NCBI GenBank assembly: GCA_905221605.1
Contig: CAJNDS010002556.1
Location: 120,001 to 184,000 of the forward strand
Source: Symbiodinium natans
Taxonomy: Eukaryota > Sar > Dinophyceae > Suessiales > Symbiodiniaceae
DNA: 64,000 nucleotides
Direction: 5' to 3'
Positions within the stretch are counted from its first letter, which is position 1. Each line of letters starts with the position of its first letter. The translations under genes and the position numbers were made by a program. This document shows positions 32,776 to 43,866 of this stretch, one piece after another. A model generated the notes under the pieces. The model searched no databases and was not told the DNA's origin. It saw nothing but the letters and a program-made list of their open reading frames with translations.

Positions 32776-33957
32776 GTGAACATCGTCGAGAAACATCACT
32801 ACCTCTTTCGGCAGCTGTGTCGGACGCCAGCAGAGAGCGTCGAGGAGCCCATGGCAGACGAGGATGTACACCTGCAAGGCAATTGCATTCCTCTGGCCAT
32901 TGCAAGACTGATGCCTGAGAAACTCAGCGACATCAAAAAGGTTCTTGAGGCAAGCAATCACAAAAACAAGGAAGCTGCCCAGCGTGGCTCGAGGTGTTAT
33001 TCCTCCATGCTAACCTCTCTGAACATTGCAGTGACTCCCGAGCATGAGCTGAACATCGAGGACAAGGGCAAGTATCTGCTGCACACTGACCACGATGGCA
33101 ATCCTCATTGCTTGGCGTGCCAGGTGGGCGACAATGGCCTGGTAAGCCTGTGGGACGGCAGGTACAAAACCACAATGTTGCTGGATCAGCTCCTGAGCTT
33201 TGGTGATAAAGCCATGGATGCTAGCACAATTGTCACCTTCAAGATTAGAGGAAGTCTTGATGCAGAGGCAAGCGAAGCCGCCAAGCCGGCCCCCCACATA
33301 TTATTGGGTCTTCATGCAGGGGCTGGCGATCTGTGTGAAGAGTGGTCGGAATGTTTGCAAAACAGATTCGATTGTCAAGCACCGCAGCCAGGCTCGGACG
33401 ACGAGTGTGATGTTTTGACGAGGGACGAGGACCTGGATCCCGTTGTCAAAGCAGGCGACAGACTACTAAGAGAGCTTCGTAGCGAGGTCGATGCTGAATT
33501 ATGCTCATCCGAAGAGAAGCGACGATGCTGCCCTCTATGCCCTTTCCGTCGTTTTCAAAAAGCAAGTCGTGTGAGGGATCACATTCGCTCCTATCACGTG
33601 GATAGGAAACAATTTGTGTGCAGTGGCACAAAGCAGTTGAAGCTTTGCTGCGCTTTGTTCGACCACGATCAGCTTTGTGGCACCATCCAGGGCTCGTATT
33701 TGAGGCGCAGCTGCGACATGCTTCGGACCACAGTAAGACCATCCTTGCCCTGCTCCACGAACGAAATCGATAGACACATTCGTTTGGTGCTAACGGGCTC
33801 CGGCCCCGAGTACTGGAATCTCAAAGCTGTCATCGACTCCCCTGACCTCAGACGCGCCCGTAATTTGTACTACACGCGTGAGTTCGCGGAACTGATTTTC
33901 CGCGAACTGCTCCTGTGCCAAGCGAAGTGCAAGGCCGTGTCTTGGATTTCCCTTTGA
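32776..33957 (+). CDS. Transposon ORF: cysteine-protease-like domain plus C2H2 zinc finger
   Basis: An intact 393-codon frame with normal G/C-ending codons, ending TGA. An alternative start is Met26. Residues 34-37 (Q-G-N-C), His111 (in NPHCLA) and Asp127 (in LWDG) are spaced like the Gln/Cys/His/Asp of papain- or C39-like cysteine peptidases; this is pattern reading, not a match. Cys252-x2-Cys255-x13-His269-x4-His274 fits a C2H2 zinc finger, probably DNA-binding. Another Cys/His cluster follows (282-301). It lies 72 bases upstream of the DDE transposase remnant in the same orientation. The stop may be native or may have split one longer protein. Confidence 0.65.
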   Translation: MNIVEKHHYLFRQLCRTPAESVEEPMADEDVHLQGNCIPLAIARLMPEKLSDIKKVLEASNHKNKEAAQRGSRCYSSMLTSLNIAVTPEHELNIEDKGKYLLHTDHDGNPHCLACQVGDNGLVSLWDGRYKTTMLLDQLLSFGDKAMDASTIVTFKIRGSLDAEASEAAKPAPHILLGLHAGAGDLCEEWSECLQNRFDCQAPQPGSDDECDVLTRDEDLDPVVKAGDRLLRELRSEVDAELCSSEEKRRCCPLCPFRRFQKASRVRDHIRSYHVDRKQFVCSGTKQLKLCCALFDHDQLCGTIQGSYLRRSCDMLRTTVRPSLPCSTNEIDRHIRLVLTGSGPEYWNLKAVIDSPDLRRARNLYYTREFAELIFRELLLCQAKCKAVSWISL

Positions 33958-34028
33958 GAAATGTTAAATTTCATTTGTGCCTGGTGCGCGTGCAGACACT
34001 AAGCTGAGGGTGTGATGTAACGAGTAGC

Positions 34029-35556
34029 ATGTTGTTGCATGCTTGGCAACTGGCCATGTGGATCAACATGCAGGGGTCGCAGCTGACGTCCCTCCTGCCC
34101 ACGGACGTCAGACACTGGTGGCCAATCATCGAGGATGTATTCACATCCTCAGCGGTGCGCAGCTTAAGCGCCGACATGGTGACCGCCTTCTGCAACGCCA
34201 ACGAATTCAGATTCGTTTCGCTGGACGCCACCATCAAGTGCTGCATGGGCGTCATGGGACAGGAGTCCTACCGTGCCCCGAAGCACAAGAGGAACGCAGC
34301 GCCTTTCGATGACACCGACTCGCTCAGGCGAGTTTTAACGGTGCGAGGGCGTACTGGCGCCGTTCTGGCCATGCTTCCCGTATCTTCGGAAAAGGCTGAA
34401 GTGGTAAGCATGGCCCTCGGCGAGGCGTTGCCTGCAGCAGGACTGCAGCAGGTGGAATGCGTGGCGTCGGACGCCGCCTCTCTGAAGCTCTACACACAAC
34501 TGCGGAGGGTCATGCCAGGCCTACAATGCCTGGCGTTGGACCCCATCCACCTGTCCATCGTGTACGAGCAGCTCGGCTTGTGGGATACTTCCGTAGTCAC
34601 GAAGCACGTGCAACCAGTCAAAGGCGTCAAGCACTCTTGATTGATACTATACAGTGTGATAGCGCAAGGTACGCCACGTGGCGCAAGAAAACTGCAGGTG
34701 CAGTTTTTCTGAGCCGAGTCCTGAGCAAGTTCAACGCAGTCTGCGGGTCGCTTCCTGCTGATCACTGGGAAAACTACCACAGGGGCTACAATGTTGGCGG
34801 ATTGAGTCACGCTGAAAATGTGTGTCGGAGCCAAATCGAAAACAGCTCCATGACCAAGGTCAGAGCCAAAAGGGTTGTCGAAAACCTCGACACAACAAAA
34901 CCTTTTCTGTCCAGGTTTGAGTTCATTCAATGCCTGGCGGCCTTGTCGTCGATGTATTCGGAAGACATGGATCGCAAGGTTACGGGCTCCAACCAGCGAG
35001 TGGCGCACGTGCTGTGGTGCGCCGCTGACCCAGATCGGGCCGCCTGGCTATTCAACAATCTACGTTGGCGTCACAGTCTGGGTCCACGACTCAGAGAAAA
35101 CATATGCAGTTTGCAGCATGAGAGCCAACATCGCCCGATTGCTTTCCCATTCCCCATGTGTCCTCTGATTGTACGGTCTGAGGCCGAAGAGTGCTGGCTC
35201 TGCTGCCGTCAGGGACTTCATCAAACGAGGCTCTGCACTCGCACTGTAGTGCAATGGCCAATCCGACTATAAGCCAGTGCTCGAGCCGAATCCTCATGGC
35301 GCGGACTGTAACTAACTTGCCTTGGACGGAGCTCACTTGGCGAACCTGGTGTGCCGAGCTGAGCAGGGAGGGTCAGGTGGAGAAGGCCTCGCTGCCTTAC
35401 AATGAATCACGAGCAGAAGAGGCAAACAAGGTACGCGGATGGTCCATGAAGCGCCCAGCCGCTGTTCGCAAGTCTCAAACAAAGCGAACCCCATTCACTC
35501 TCGAGCGGGTTTCCAAGCTGCGGACACAAGGTGTGCGCAAGCAGAAGAAGCAGTGA
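34029..35556 (+). pseudogene. DDE-type transposase, frameshifted
   Basis: 34029-34640 encodes 203 residues with Asp66 (FVSLDATIK), Asp148 (VASDAA) and Asp171-x2-His174 (LALDPIHLSIVYE), a DDE-like layout. After a frame change near 34620 the protein continues in another frame (WRKKTAGAVFLSRVLSKFNA ... to about 35090) and then a third (LALLPSGTSSNEALH, 35191 onward), ending 35556 in a Lys-rich tail. I recall the same motifs in one reading frame in transposases common in dinoflagellates. At least two frameshifts make it inactive here, unless introns correct the frame. Confidence 0.75.
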
Positions 35557-35599
35557 TTTGACAAATGGACGAGATTGCAGAGCGAAGAAAAGGCACAGT

Positions 35600-36450
35600 G
35601 ACAGCTGGGTTTGCGTAGGGAAACTGTCGGTGACGCCTGCGGTAAGCCCAACATCGGTGGCTTTGCGAATGAAGCCGTGGCTGTGCGAGGCGTGTTTTCT
35701 TATTGGATCGAGGCATAAACTGTTTCATGCGTGAATCGTGTTCGTGAGGTGGAACACTCTTGTCATAGGGCTAGGTTCTGCTTCGGCACTTCTTGGAATG
35801 GATTTTTGGCAGGGATTTTAATGATCATGAGCACCTGTTTTTTGGCAGAGCTACCGGTGGCTTTGCGAACTGACTTTGGTGCTGGATCGAGGTAAACCGT
35901 GGCTAGGTTCTGCTTCGGCACTTCCTGGCAGGGATTTTCATGGTCGTGAGTGCCTGTTTCCGCGGAGCTAGCGCTGGCTTTGCGAATTTATTCGCGGAGC
36001 TAGCGGTGGCTTTGCGAATAGACTTTGGTGCTGGATCGAGGCAAACCGTGGCTGCGCGAGGCGGGTTTTCTTATTAGATTGAGGCATAAACTGTTTACGC
36101 GCGTGAATCGAGCTGGTGGACACTGTTGTCACAGGGCTAGGTTCTGCTTCGGCACTTCTTGGCAGGGAGTTTCATGGTCCTGAGCACGTGTTTTCCCGGA
36201 GATAGCGATGGCTTTGCGAATTGACTTTCGTGCTGGATCGAGGTAAACCGCGGCTGTGCGAGGCGGATGTTCTTCTTGGATCGAGGTATAAACTGTTCAC
36301 ATGCGTGAATTGAGCTCGTGCGGTGGAACGCTGTTGTCATAGGGCTAGGTTCTGCTTCGGCACTTCCTGGCAGGGATTTTCATGCGGTCATAAGTGCCTG
36401 TTTTTGCGGAGCTACCAGCTACCGGTGGCTTTGCTAATTTCGTTGGGTAC
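35600..36450 (+). repeat. Tandem ~200-bp repeats downstream of the transposase
   Basis: Motifs GGCTAGGTTCTGCTTCGGCACTT, GGTGGCTTTGCGAA and GCTGGATCGAGG.AAACCGTGGC recur four to five times with indels. The ORFs inside are fragments of the repeat. They may be the 3' part of the transposon. Confidence 0.75.
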
Positions 36451-37960
36451 TATCGCGGTTATTTTCCATGCTGCAACCCTGGTTGAGCAGACTCTGCGAG
36501 CAGGTGGATGAGACGGCTGTCCAGGTGGTCGAGATTCGATCAACGCTCTTGGTGTGTGGGGCATGCGTAGCTTCAGTTTCCGGTCCACGTTGATGGTCCA
36601 GTTAATCTGCGTGGCGGTACATCTCAGGAAATGGTGTGTTTGTTGCATGTCCGGCCCGCTGTTGGCCCACTCTTAGCCGTAGCAGATCGTGCCACGGGTC
36701 TTGGTGGCTCTTTCTGACCCACGCTTGGGTGTAACAAATGGCACTGTCGGGTCTTGGCGCTTGGCCGTAACCAATCGTACAGCTGGGTCATCTGCAGACG
36801 CTGGTGGGAAAGGGTGCTTGGCTCCACGATTATAAAGAACCAGCGACGGCAGCTTTCGCTGCGACAACAAGTATCGAGGACAGTGAAGAGCAAAGACCAA
36901 AGTTACCCTGGCTCGATTGACTGTGCAGCCCAGAAATCCATGAGACCGGTTGGATTCGTCGCTGCACTTCCGCAAGGTTTTGTGGCTGTCAGACGCCTCT
37001 CAAGTCCTCTCTCTGCAGCTGCGGCCATGGCTTCGCGTTGGGAGCGCCGCTGGAACCGTGCTCAAGCCTGGCAGGACACACTGTAACACATGTCAGTGCA
37101 TGGTTCGACTGTTTCATGGTGTGCAGCCTTGTTCTTTCCAGTGGTTCTTCATGCCAAGGGGCCTTCACTCGAAAGGAGAGTGTCCGTGCCTGGGACAACT
37201 CCGGCGAGGAGGAGGAGAAACGAGACATCGCATCTCGCAGTATTAAAACTGCTAGCGCAGGCCCCTTAAGGAGTTTGTAGGTGTGGACACGATATTCATC
37301 TTCCAGAGCGACCATCAATTTTCATGTCCTAGCGCCGAGCCCGGATCGGCTCTGCAGGACCGTCGCGACTCCTCGTGGTGGGGCCGGGGCGAGGTGCGCG
37401 ACTGGCGGGGTCGGGGCGAGAGCTCTCAGGACCCTCACCTGGCACGACAGACTCTGTCAGGAATTTGTGAGAGTCCATGTGCGACGCCAAATCTCTTGTT
37501 TCCCTCATGAATAGATGAGCTTGTGGGGCTAGCGCAAACAATGCTTAAACTCCGGCAGGAGGCTGCTCGCGTCAACCGCTGGAGCCGAGCGAGGGACCAA
37601 GCAAGGGTAGAAATTTAACGGGCTTCACAGCGCAGACCTTGGCTTGCGGTTCAGGGTGCAATGATGGAGCGGTGCTCTCTCTATGTGTGCCAAGGCATCC
37701 TCAACTGGTGGGACTGGTGGGACTGGTGAGACTGGCGCCACGAGCACGGTGTCTTGGATTATTAAATCTCAGAGCTAAACTGAGTCCTGCAGCCGCTGTT
37801 TGCTTCCGGGCTGGGATGGACATTTTTGTGATAAGAGCTGCTGAAGTGTACACTCATAAGCCAGAACAGGAGCGCGCTCGCAATCGCTGGTCACCATATG
37901 GCTGCTCCTCCAACACTGATGAGCCTCGATGTATCTAGCTAACATCTAACTATTCGATGT
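36451..37960. other. Unique G+C-rich sequence without telomere-like repeats, no gene called
   Basis: Several overlapping ORFs of 60-110 codons occur on both strands, none with a recognisable motif. The stretch 36750-37086 (plus) reads best but ends after 110 codons. It may be more of the transposon or an old insertion. The right border of the repeat-free island is at 37966, where CCCTAAA resumes. Confidence 0.4.
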
Positions 37961-38048
37961 TCTTGTCCCTAAACCCTAAACCCTAAACCTTAAACCTTAA
38001 ACCCTACACCCGAAACCCTAAACCCTAATTGATGCTTTTGATCGCAAG

Positions 38049-38315
38049 GACATCCGCCACATGGTCAAGTCCGTTTTTCGTGAGATGTATGGGTCTGTCC
38101 AGCCACCTGGAGATACGTGGCGGCGCGTGGAGTCTCGTGCCTGGGCAGCTCCTGATGAATGCTTTTTCAGAGCGCAAATTATAGGAAACGCAAACTCCAT
38201 GATTTTTCTTGGATTCAATGCCAACCTCCATGATTTGTCTTGGACTGAATGCCAAGGCTCGCGACCCGGATGCTTCTACTGGATGAACATTGCAACCGGC
38301 GCTACGCAGTGGTGA
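38049..38315 (+). CDS. Terminal exon with a WW-like motif
   Basis: After GATCGCAAG, 88 codons end at TGA. The C-terminus reads WTECQGSRPGCFYWMNIATG then ATQW, matching the WW-domain pattern W...G..YY.N..TG.TQW, but the usual proline after the second Trp is missing because the protein stops there. Upstream it reads DIRHMVKSVFREMYGSVQPP. WW domains bind proline-rich peptides, but the missing proline makes that function uncertain. Its phase (0) fits the exon ending at 29333, so the transposon island may be an intron of one gene. Confidence 0.6.
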   Translation, partial: DIRHMVKSVFREMYGSVQPPGDTWRRVESRAWAAPDECFFRAQIIGNANSMIFLGFNANLHDLSWTECQGSRPGCFYWMNIATGATQW

Positions 38316-38475
38316 AGGAAGAACCTGAGTGCTGTCGGACGGTGTGGTGTCGTTTTACTGTCTAGCATTTAGGCTCTAGGGTTTAAGGGTCAAGGGTCTA
38401 GGGTTAGGTTCAGGGTTTAGGGTTTGGGGTGGGTTTAGGGTTTCGGGTTTAGGGGTTAGGGTTTAGGGTTTAGGG

Positions 38476-38836
38476 CTTGTGCTCTCTGGATCGTGCGACT
38501 GTGGGAGCTGGGAGTACGCCTCAGGACGTGGCGCGAGGCATGGCCCTGGGAGCACACCCTCCCTCAAGGAAATGTCCAAGAACGCTAGCGAAAAAAAACC
38601 AGCCTAGGGTGCTCCCCCCCGGCGGTGTGCAGAGCCACTCAGAGAGCCAGTACAGAAGCTTGTAGCTAGAGACATGGGTAGGCGGGTTCAGCTCTGCAGA
38701 CTTCTGGGGTCGGGCGGCAGGGAGAGGGGGGGGCGCTGCTGGGGGCATGGGCCAGTAGCATGTTTTTGTCGAGGATCTCAAACCCGCGGCATTCCAGACC
38801 TTCCCGAAGTTTGTGCCATCAATTCGAGGTCCTTAG
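38476..38836 (+). CDS. Duplicated segment A with short terminal exon
   Basis: The segment resembles 39716-39861 at both ends (GCTCTC.GGATCGTGCGA at the left; CAGACCTTCC.GAAGTTTGTG at the right), with extra sequence in the middle. The right end after ATTCCAG reads TFPKFVPSIRGP then TAG (38798-38836). In the other copy the same frame reads TFLKFVPSVGSP then TAA, so frame and stop are kept despite six differences. Confidence 0.45.
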
Positions 38837-39048
38837 GCATGAAACCTTAAACCCTAAACCCTAAACGCTGTTCCTGGTTTGGGGTTTAGGTTAAGGGCTC
38901 AGGGCTTAGGGTTTAGGTTTTAGGTTTTAGGGTTTAGGGTTTAGGGTCCAGGGCTCAGGGTTTAGGGTCTAGGGTTTAGGGTTTCGGGTGGTTTCTCTAC
39001 CTTGGGGGGTCAGGGGGTCCTATGGAACCCATGGCAACCCCTAAACCT

Positions 39049-39560
39049 TATAAGCCTTAAACCTAGACTCTTAGACCCTAAACCCGAAGCACTTTCGCCC
39101 AAAACTTTCGCCCAAAACCCGCCCAAAATTTCGCCCAAAACCAGCCCAAAAGGTCCGGACACAAACCCTATAGACATTCTATAAGCCTTAAGCTTAGGCC
39201 CTAAACCCTAAGCACTTTCGCCCAAACCTGCCCAAAACTTTCGCCCAAAACCCGGCCAAAACTTTCGCCCAAAACCCGCCCAAAATTCCGCCTAAAACCA
39301 GGCCTACAGGTCGGGACACAAGCCCTGTCAACATTCTATAAGCCTTAAACCTAGACCCTAAACCCTAAACCCTAACACCCAAAACCCGCCCAAACCTTTC
39401 GCCCAAAACCCGCCCAAAATTTCGGCCAAAGCCCGCCCAAAAGGTCCGGACAAAAACCCTATAGAATTTCTATAAGCCTTAAACCTAGACCCTAAGCCCT
39501 AAGCACTTTCGCCCATAACCCGTCCAAAACGTTCGCCCAAAACCCGCACAAAACCCTAAA
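39049..39560 (+). repeat. Tandem repeat, CGCCCAAAAC units
   Basis: Four higher-order units of about 130-160 bases, each starting TATAAGCCTTAAACCTAGAC and containing several ACTTTCGCCCAAAACCCGCC sub-units. CCCTAAA is embedded in each unit. No coding potential. Confidence 0.85.
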
Positions 39561-39715
39561 AAACCCCTAAGCCCTACAAAACCCTAGATTTCTACGCGTC
39601 TGCAGCCGCATATTGGGAGCTTCAAGGCCCATCAGGGGCTCCTCCATGCAAACCATGAGCCAGCAGTCGCAGACGCATTAACGGTTTAGGGTTTCGAATT
39701 TAGGGTTTAGGGTTT

Positions 39716-39861
39716 GTGCTCTCGGGATCGTGCGAGTGTGGGAGCCGTAGCAGGCAGTACGCATCCGGACGCGTGGAGCAATCCATCCCTTTTTCTCCTG
39801 CTGCATGCACTTACCAGACCTTCCTGAAGTTTGTGCCGTCAGTTGGAAGTCCTTAAGCATA
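39716..39861 (+). CDS. Duplicated segment B with short terminal exon
   Basis: This is the counterpart of 38476-38836, about 1.2 kb away. After TTACCAG, 39818-39856 reads TFLKFVPSVGSP and TAA. The kept frame supports a real terminal exon, but with only 12 codons the case is modest. Confidence 0.4.
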
Positions 39862-40170
39862 AAACCCTAAACCCTAAACCCTAAATCCTAAACCCTAAAC
39901 CCTAAATCCTAAACCCTAGACCCTAAAATCCCTACTTATATCTACGCGTCTGCAGCATAGGCATTGTATCTTTAGTGATTTTCCAGCAAAGGCTGTAAAG
40001 CCTGAACTACCAAAGACTCCGAAAGACTCTTGCGACGACCAAGGAAAAGCGAGCCAATGGTAGAACGAAATATATTAGTGCTAGAACTCATAGCATCAAA
40101 TACAATTAGTAAAGCTCTCTGAATTAAAACAAAAGGAGGAGGTCAAATCATACATAAAGGTTCCTGCCTC

Positions 40171-40205
<35 letters not shown>

Positions 40206-40483
40206 TATCAAGCGGCGAAAAGAAATATGAATCGCATGCATTGGTTGTTGCAACGAGAAAGCGCACTCCCAAGCCCTACAAAGCAACGCGGCCTCCGATC
40301 TCTCACACACCCCAAGACAGGGAATCGCCTAGGGCCCTAAACCCTGAACCCGAAGTCCTAAACCCTAGGGCTAGGGCTCCGTCGGCGCGGAGAAGTTCTC
40401 AACCATGAGGCCTAAACCCTGAAGCCGGAACCCTGATCAAGCCCAAACCCTGAGCCTCGCTCAGCCCCCCTGCGTTGCCCTAA

Positions 40484-40735
40484 ACCCTAAACCCTAAACC
40501 CTAAACCCTAAACCCTAAACCCTAAACCCTAAACCCTAAACCCTAAACCCTAAACCCTAAACCCTAAAACATAAACCCTAAACCCTAAACCCTAAACCCT
40601 AAACCCTAAACCCTAAACCCTAAACCCTAAACCCTAAACCCTAAACCCTAAACCCTAAACCCTAAACCCTAAACCCTAAACCCTAAACCCTAAACCCTAA
40701 ACCCTAAACCCTAAACTAAACCCTAAACCCTAAAC
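40484..40735 (+). repeat. Long (CCCTAAA) block
   Basis: About 36 units with one AACATAAACC and one CTAAACTAAA interruption. It is flanked by unique sequence, with an exon starting only 37 bases downstream. Confidence 0.95.
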
Positions 40736-40771
40736 CCACATCCGGGCTGGTTTGCTGTATCCTGTCGCCAG

Positions 40772-42993
40772 GCGTTGACCTTTCCCTTTGAGGCCACGGA
40801 TGAACCTAAGGCCCATGCTCTGTGTAGGGCTTGGGGCTTATAAGGTTTAAGGGTTTAGGGTTTCGGGTTTAGGGTTTAGGGTTTAGGATTTAGGATTTAG
40901 GATTTAGGATTTAGGCTTAGGGTATTGTTGTGCACAAGGTCGGACTTATACGCATTTTGGTTCCCGCTCTGAGGTCGCCATCTTAGCAGCGTCCTTTTCT
41001 GCATGGCTCAGAGCTTTCAGGGGCCAACTAAGAAACAGGACCGTCATGCTAAGTTCTAGACCCCACGCCCTGCAGCCAACCCAACATTCCCTTTGCCCTC
41101 TCTGAAGTCCCAAACCTTAGACCCCGAACCCCGAATAAATTCTCAAACCCCCAACAAACCTACGAGATCCCTGAACTCTAAAACCTTCGAAAGCCAAAAA
41201 AGCCCGAAAGCTCTAAAGCCCTAGACCCTCTAAAGTGCCCAAAGCCCAAAAACCCGAAATCCCTGAAGTGCCCTGGCAGGGGAAGCCTCCCCCACCGCCT
41301 GTGGCGCCGGCCCAGGTGCAGGCGGGGGCAAGGGTTAGGCTCACCTCGGCTCTTTAGGGTTTAGGGTTTAGGGTTTAGGGTTTAGGGTTTAGGGTTTAGG
41401 GTTTAGGGTTTAGGGTTTAGGGTTTAGGGTTTAGGGGAAATCCTGAATCCTAAACCTTCACCCTAAATCCTGAATCCAAAGCCCCAAACCCTAAACCCTA
41501 AACCCTAAACCCTAAACCCTAAACCCTAAACCCTCCTAAAACACCTCAACTCCCGGAAAAGGAGACGGCGGATCTCCTGGACATGTCGGGCTCCCGGCAG
41601 CTTCTTCGGGTTTAGGGTTTAGGGTTTAGGGTTTAGGGTTTAGGGTTTAGGGTTTAGGGTTTTAGGGTTTTAGGGTTTTAGGGTTTAGGGTTTAGGGTTT
41701 AGGGTTTAGGGTTTTAGGGTTTCAGGGTTTTAGGGTTTTAGGGTTTTAGGGTTTGAGGGTTTGAGGGTTTGAGGGTTTGAGGGTTTGAGGGTTTGAGGGT
41801 TTTAGGGTTTTAGGGTTTTTAGGGTTTTAGGGTTTTAGGGTTTCAGGGTTTTTGTTTTTTTGGGTGTTTGGGGTTTGGGGTTTTTGGGTTTTTGGGTTTT
41901 TGGGTTTTTGGGTTTTTGGGTTTTTGGGTTTTTGGGTTTTTGGGTTTTTGGGTTTTTGGGTTTTTGGGTGTTTGGGTTTTTGGGTTTTTGGGTTTTTGGG
42001 TTTTTGGGTTTTAGGGTTTTTGGGTTTTTTGGGTTTTAGGGTTTTAGGGTTTTAGGGTTTTTTGGGTTTTAGGGTTTTAGGGTTTTAGGGTTTTAGGGTT
42101 TTAGGGTTTTAGGGTTTTAGGGTTTTAGGGTTTTAGGGTTTTTGGGTTTTTGGGTTTTTGGGTTTTTGGGTTTTAGGGTTTTAGGGTTTTAGGGTTTTAG
42201 GGTTTTAGGGTTTTAGGGTTTTAGGGTTTTGGGGTTTTAGGGTTTTAGGGTTTTAGGGTTTTAGGGTTTTAGGGTTTAGGGCTTAGAAAAGGCCTTCAGA
42301 CGCGAAACCATAAAGCCCTGGAACCCCAGAGGCTGAGAAGCGTCCTCCTGACGCCCAACCGGCACAAGGGTTCAGGGGCCTAGAGTTTAGGGTTTAGGGT
42401 TTGGGTTTAGAGTTTAGGGTTTATGGTTTCGGGTTTAGGGTAAGGGCCGTAAACCCCTCAACCCCGGAACCCCGCACATTTAAGGGTTGCAGGCGCTGTT
42501 GGGCCAGGTTGGCTTTTTTTTGACATTGACCCTCTGACGACATGATCCCAAGTAAGACTGAAGCAAACAGGTCAAGTACAAATATTCACCAAGAAGGTGA
42601 TGAATAAGGCCCCTACACCCTAAACCCTGGACCTTATACATACCCGGTTAATCCCTAAACCCTAAACCGTATAGGCCACAGTATGAACCCCAGATCCGGA
42701 ACCCTCTGTCCAGGTCCCTGCCGACTGGCCGCGAGCTGAGATCGGCAAAGCCACAGCTTTCCTGTAGCGTTGGGGTTTAGGGTTTAGGGTTTAGGGTTTA
42801 GGGTTTAGGGTTTAGGGTTTAGGGTTTAGGGTTTAGGGTTTAGGGTTTTGCAGGTGATAGACTTCTTGAAGGGCCTTCCGGTTTTTTGACCCTGAGACCC
42901 TCAGCCGTCAACCCCAAAGCCGACACTTTGCAAGCGCAAACACCGTGCGCCCCAAAAAGCTCCACACAAACGACCCCGAACCCAAAATCCTAA
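40772..42993 (+). CDS. Six- or seven-exon gene, stop TAA at 42993
   Basis: Exons: 40772-40823 (ALTFPFEATDEPKAHAL, donor GTAGGG), 41280-41333, 41562-41609, 42330-42369, 42714-42763 and 42854-42993 (DRLLEGPSGFLTLRPSAVNP, then TAA). Phases 1, 1, 1, 2 and 1 agree at successive joins, with the frame of some small exons chosen by phase. An optional exon starts at 40939 (EVAILAASFSAWLRAFRG). The minus strand there is also open (KALSHAEKDAAKMATSERE then stop). Introns hold TTTAGGG and, at 41610-42275, a TTTTAGGG/TTTTTGGG variant array. Product unknown. Confidence 0.48.
41610..42275 (+). repeat. TTTTAGGG / TTTTTGGG variant array
   Basis: The heptamer changes in steps to TTTTAGGG, TTTGAGGG, TTTTTGGG and back, each variant in a homogeneous run. 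The Phe-Leu-Gly-Phe-Trp-Val ORF at 41852-42055 is its translation. Confidence 0.95.
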
Positions 42994-43038
42994 GCCACCC
43001 CAAGGCCCTGAATGCCTAGGCCCTGCATCCTAGCCTAG

Positions 43039-43110
43039 CAAAGCTTCCGCGAGGGGGTGCTCCTGCCGCCACCGCCGCCTCGACTACCGACACTTGGCTG
43101 CCGCTTGAGG
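43039..43110 (+). CDS. Possible exon, Ala/Pro-rich
   Basis: After TAGCCTAG the frame reads KLPRGGAPAATAASTTDTWL then PLE, ending at GCTTC (GC donor). Another frame is also open (FREGVLLPPPPPRLPTLG). A poly-G tract follows at 43121. Confidence 0.35.
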
Positions 43111-43866
43111 GCTTCTTTGGGGGGGGGGGGGGTTAGGGTTCAGGGTTTAGGAGGTTAGGAGTTTAGGGGCTGGGTCCAAATTCAAGGGGGAGGTCCGGTC
43201 GCGCAGGGTGCCGGGTTTATGAGAGGAGGTTCTGGGGATGGACCTCAATAAATAGAACAGGGTCTTGGGGGAGTTATTATCGTGTAGTTTTATAGGGACC
43301 ATAATAAGGGGATACTATTTGCAATTATTCCGAGCTCAATATTTCTCGGAGGTTCGTTTGAAGATATTACTGGGGTTTAGAAATGCCCAAAACAGAGTTA
43401 TGGTACAGATTACCTTGTTTGTAAACCTGCCTTGACTCATGTACCTCTTAGCACGGATGCTCATTCCGTTCCCTGCAGTAATCCGACAAGGGTACAAACA
43501 ACAAACTAGCTTGGGGCTCATAGAAGTCTCCTACACCCCAAGCCCTAAAACCGAGTTGGGGGTTTCCCAAAACAGGGGTACCTGATTGGGGGGGGTTCCT
43601 AGTATAAGGATTATAGTATTTTGGGGTATCTTCGGGGTACCTCCTATGTTTGGAAGGGTTTATAGTGTTTGGGGTTTCGGGCTCGGTTCCGAGATCTTTT
43701 GTTTAGAGGGGAGGGGGGGGAGGAGGAGGTTGGGACTTCGGTTGTAGGCTCATGCCCGTAAACCCTAAACCCTACACCCTAAACCCTAAACCCTAAACCC
43801 TAAACCCTAAACCCTAAACCCTACAAAGCCGAAGAACTTTGCGGCTCCGCGAGTAGATGCTGGCAG

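Noticed and set aside
32933-33297. Minus-strand ORFs over the transposon ORF
   Set aside because: They are shadows of the 393-codon plus-strand frame, with poor composition.
36754-37086. 110-codon plus-strand ORF
   Set aside because: No motif, several competing frames, and a position in the repeat-free island next to transposon repeats. Not enough to call a gene.
39049-39560. CRISPR array
   Set aside because: The units are continuous tandem repeats without unique spacers, and the context is eukaryotic.
41852-42055. Phe/Trp/Leu/Gly-rich ORF resembling a membrane protein
   Set aside because: Pure translation of TTTTTGGG units.
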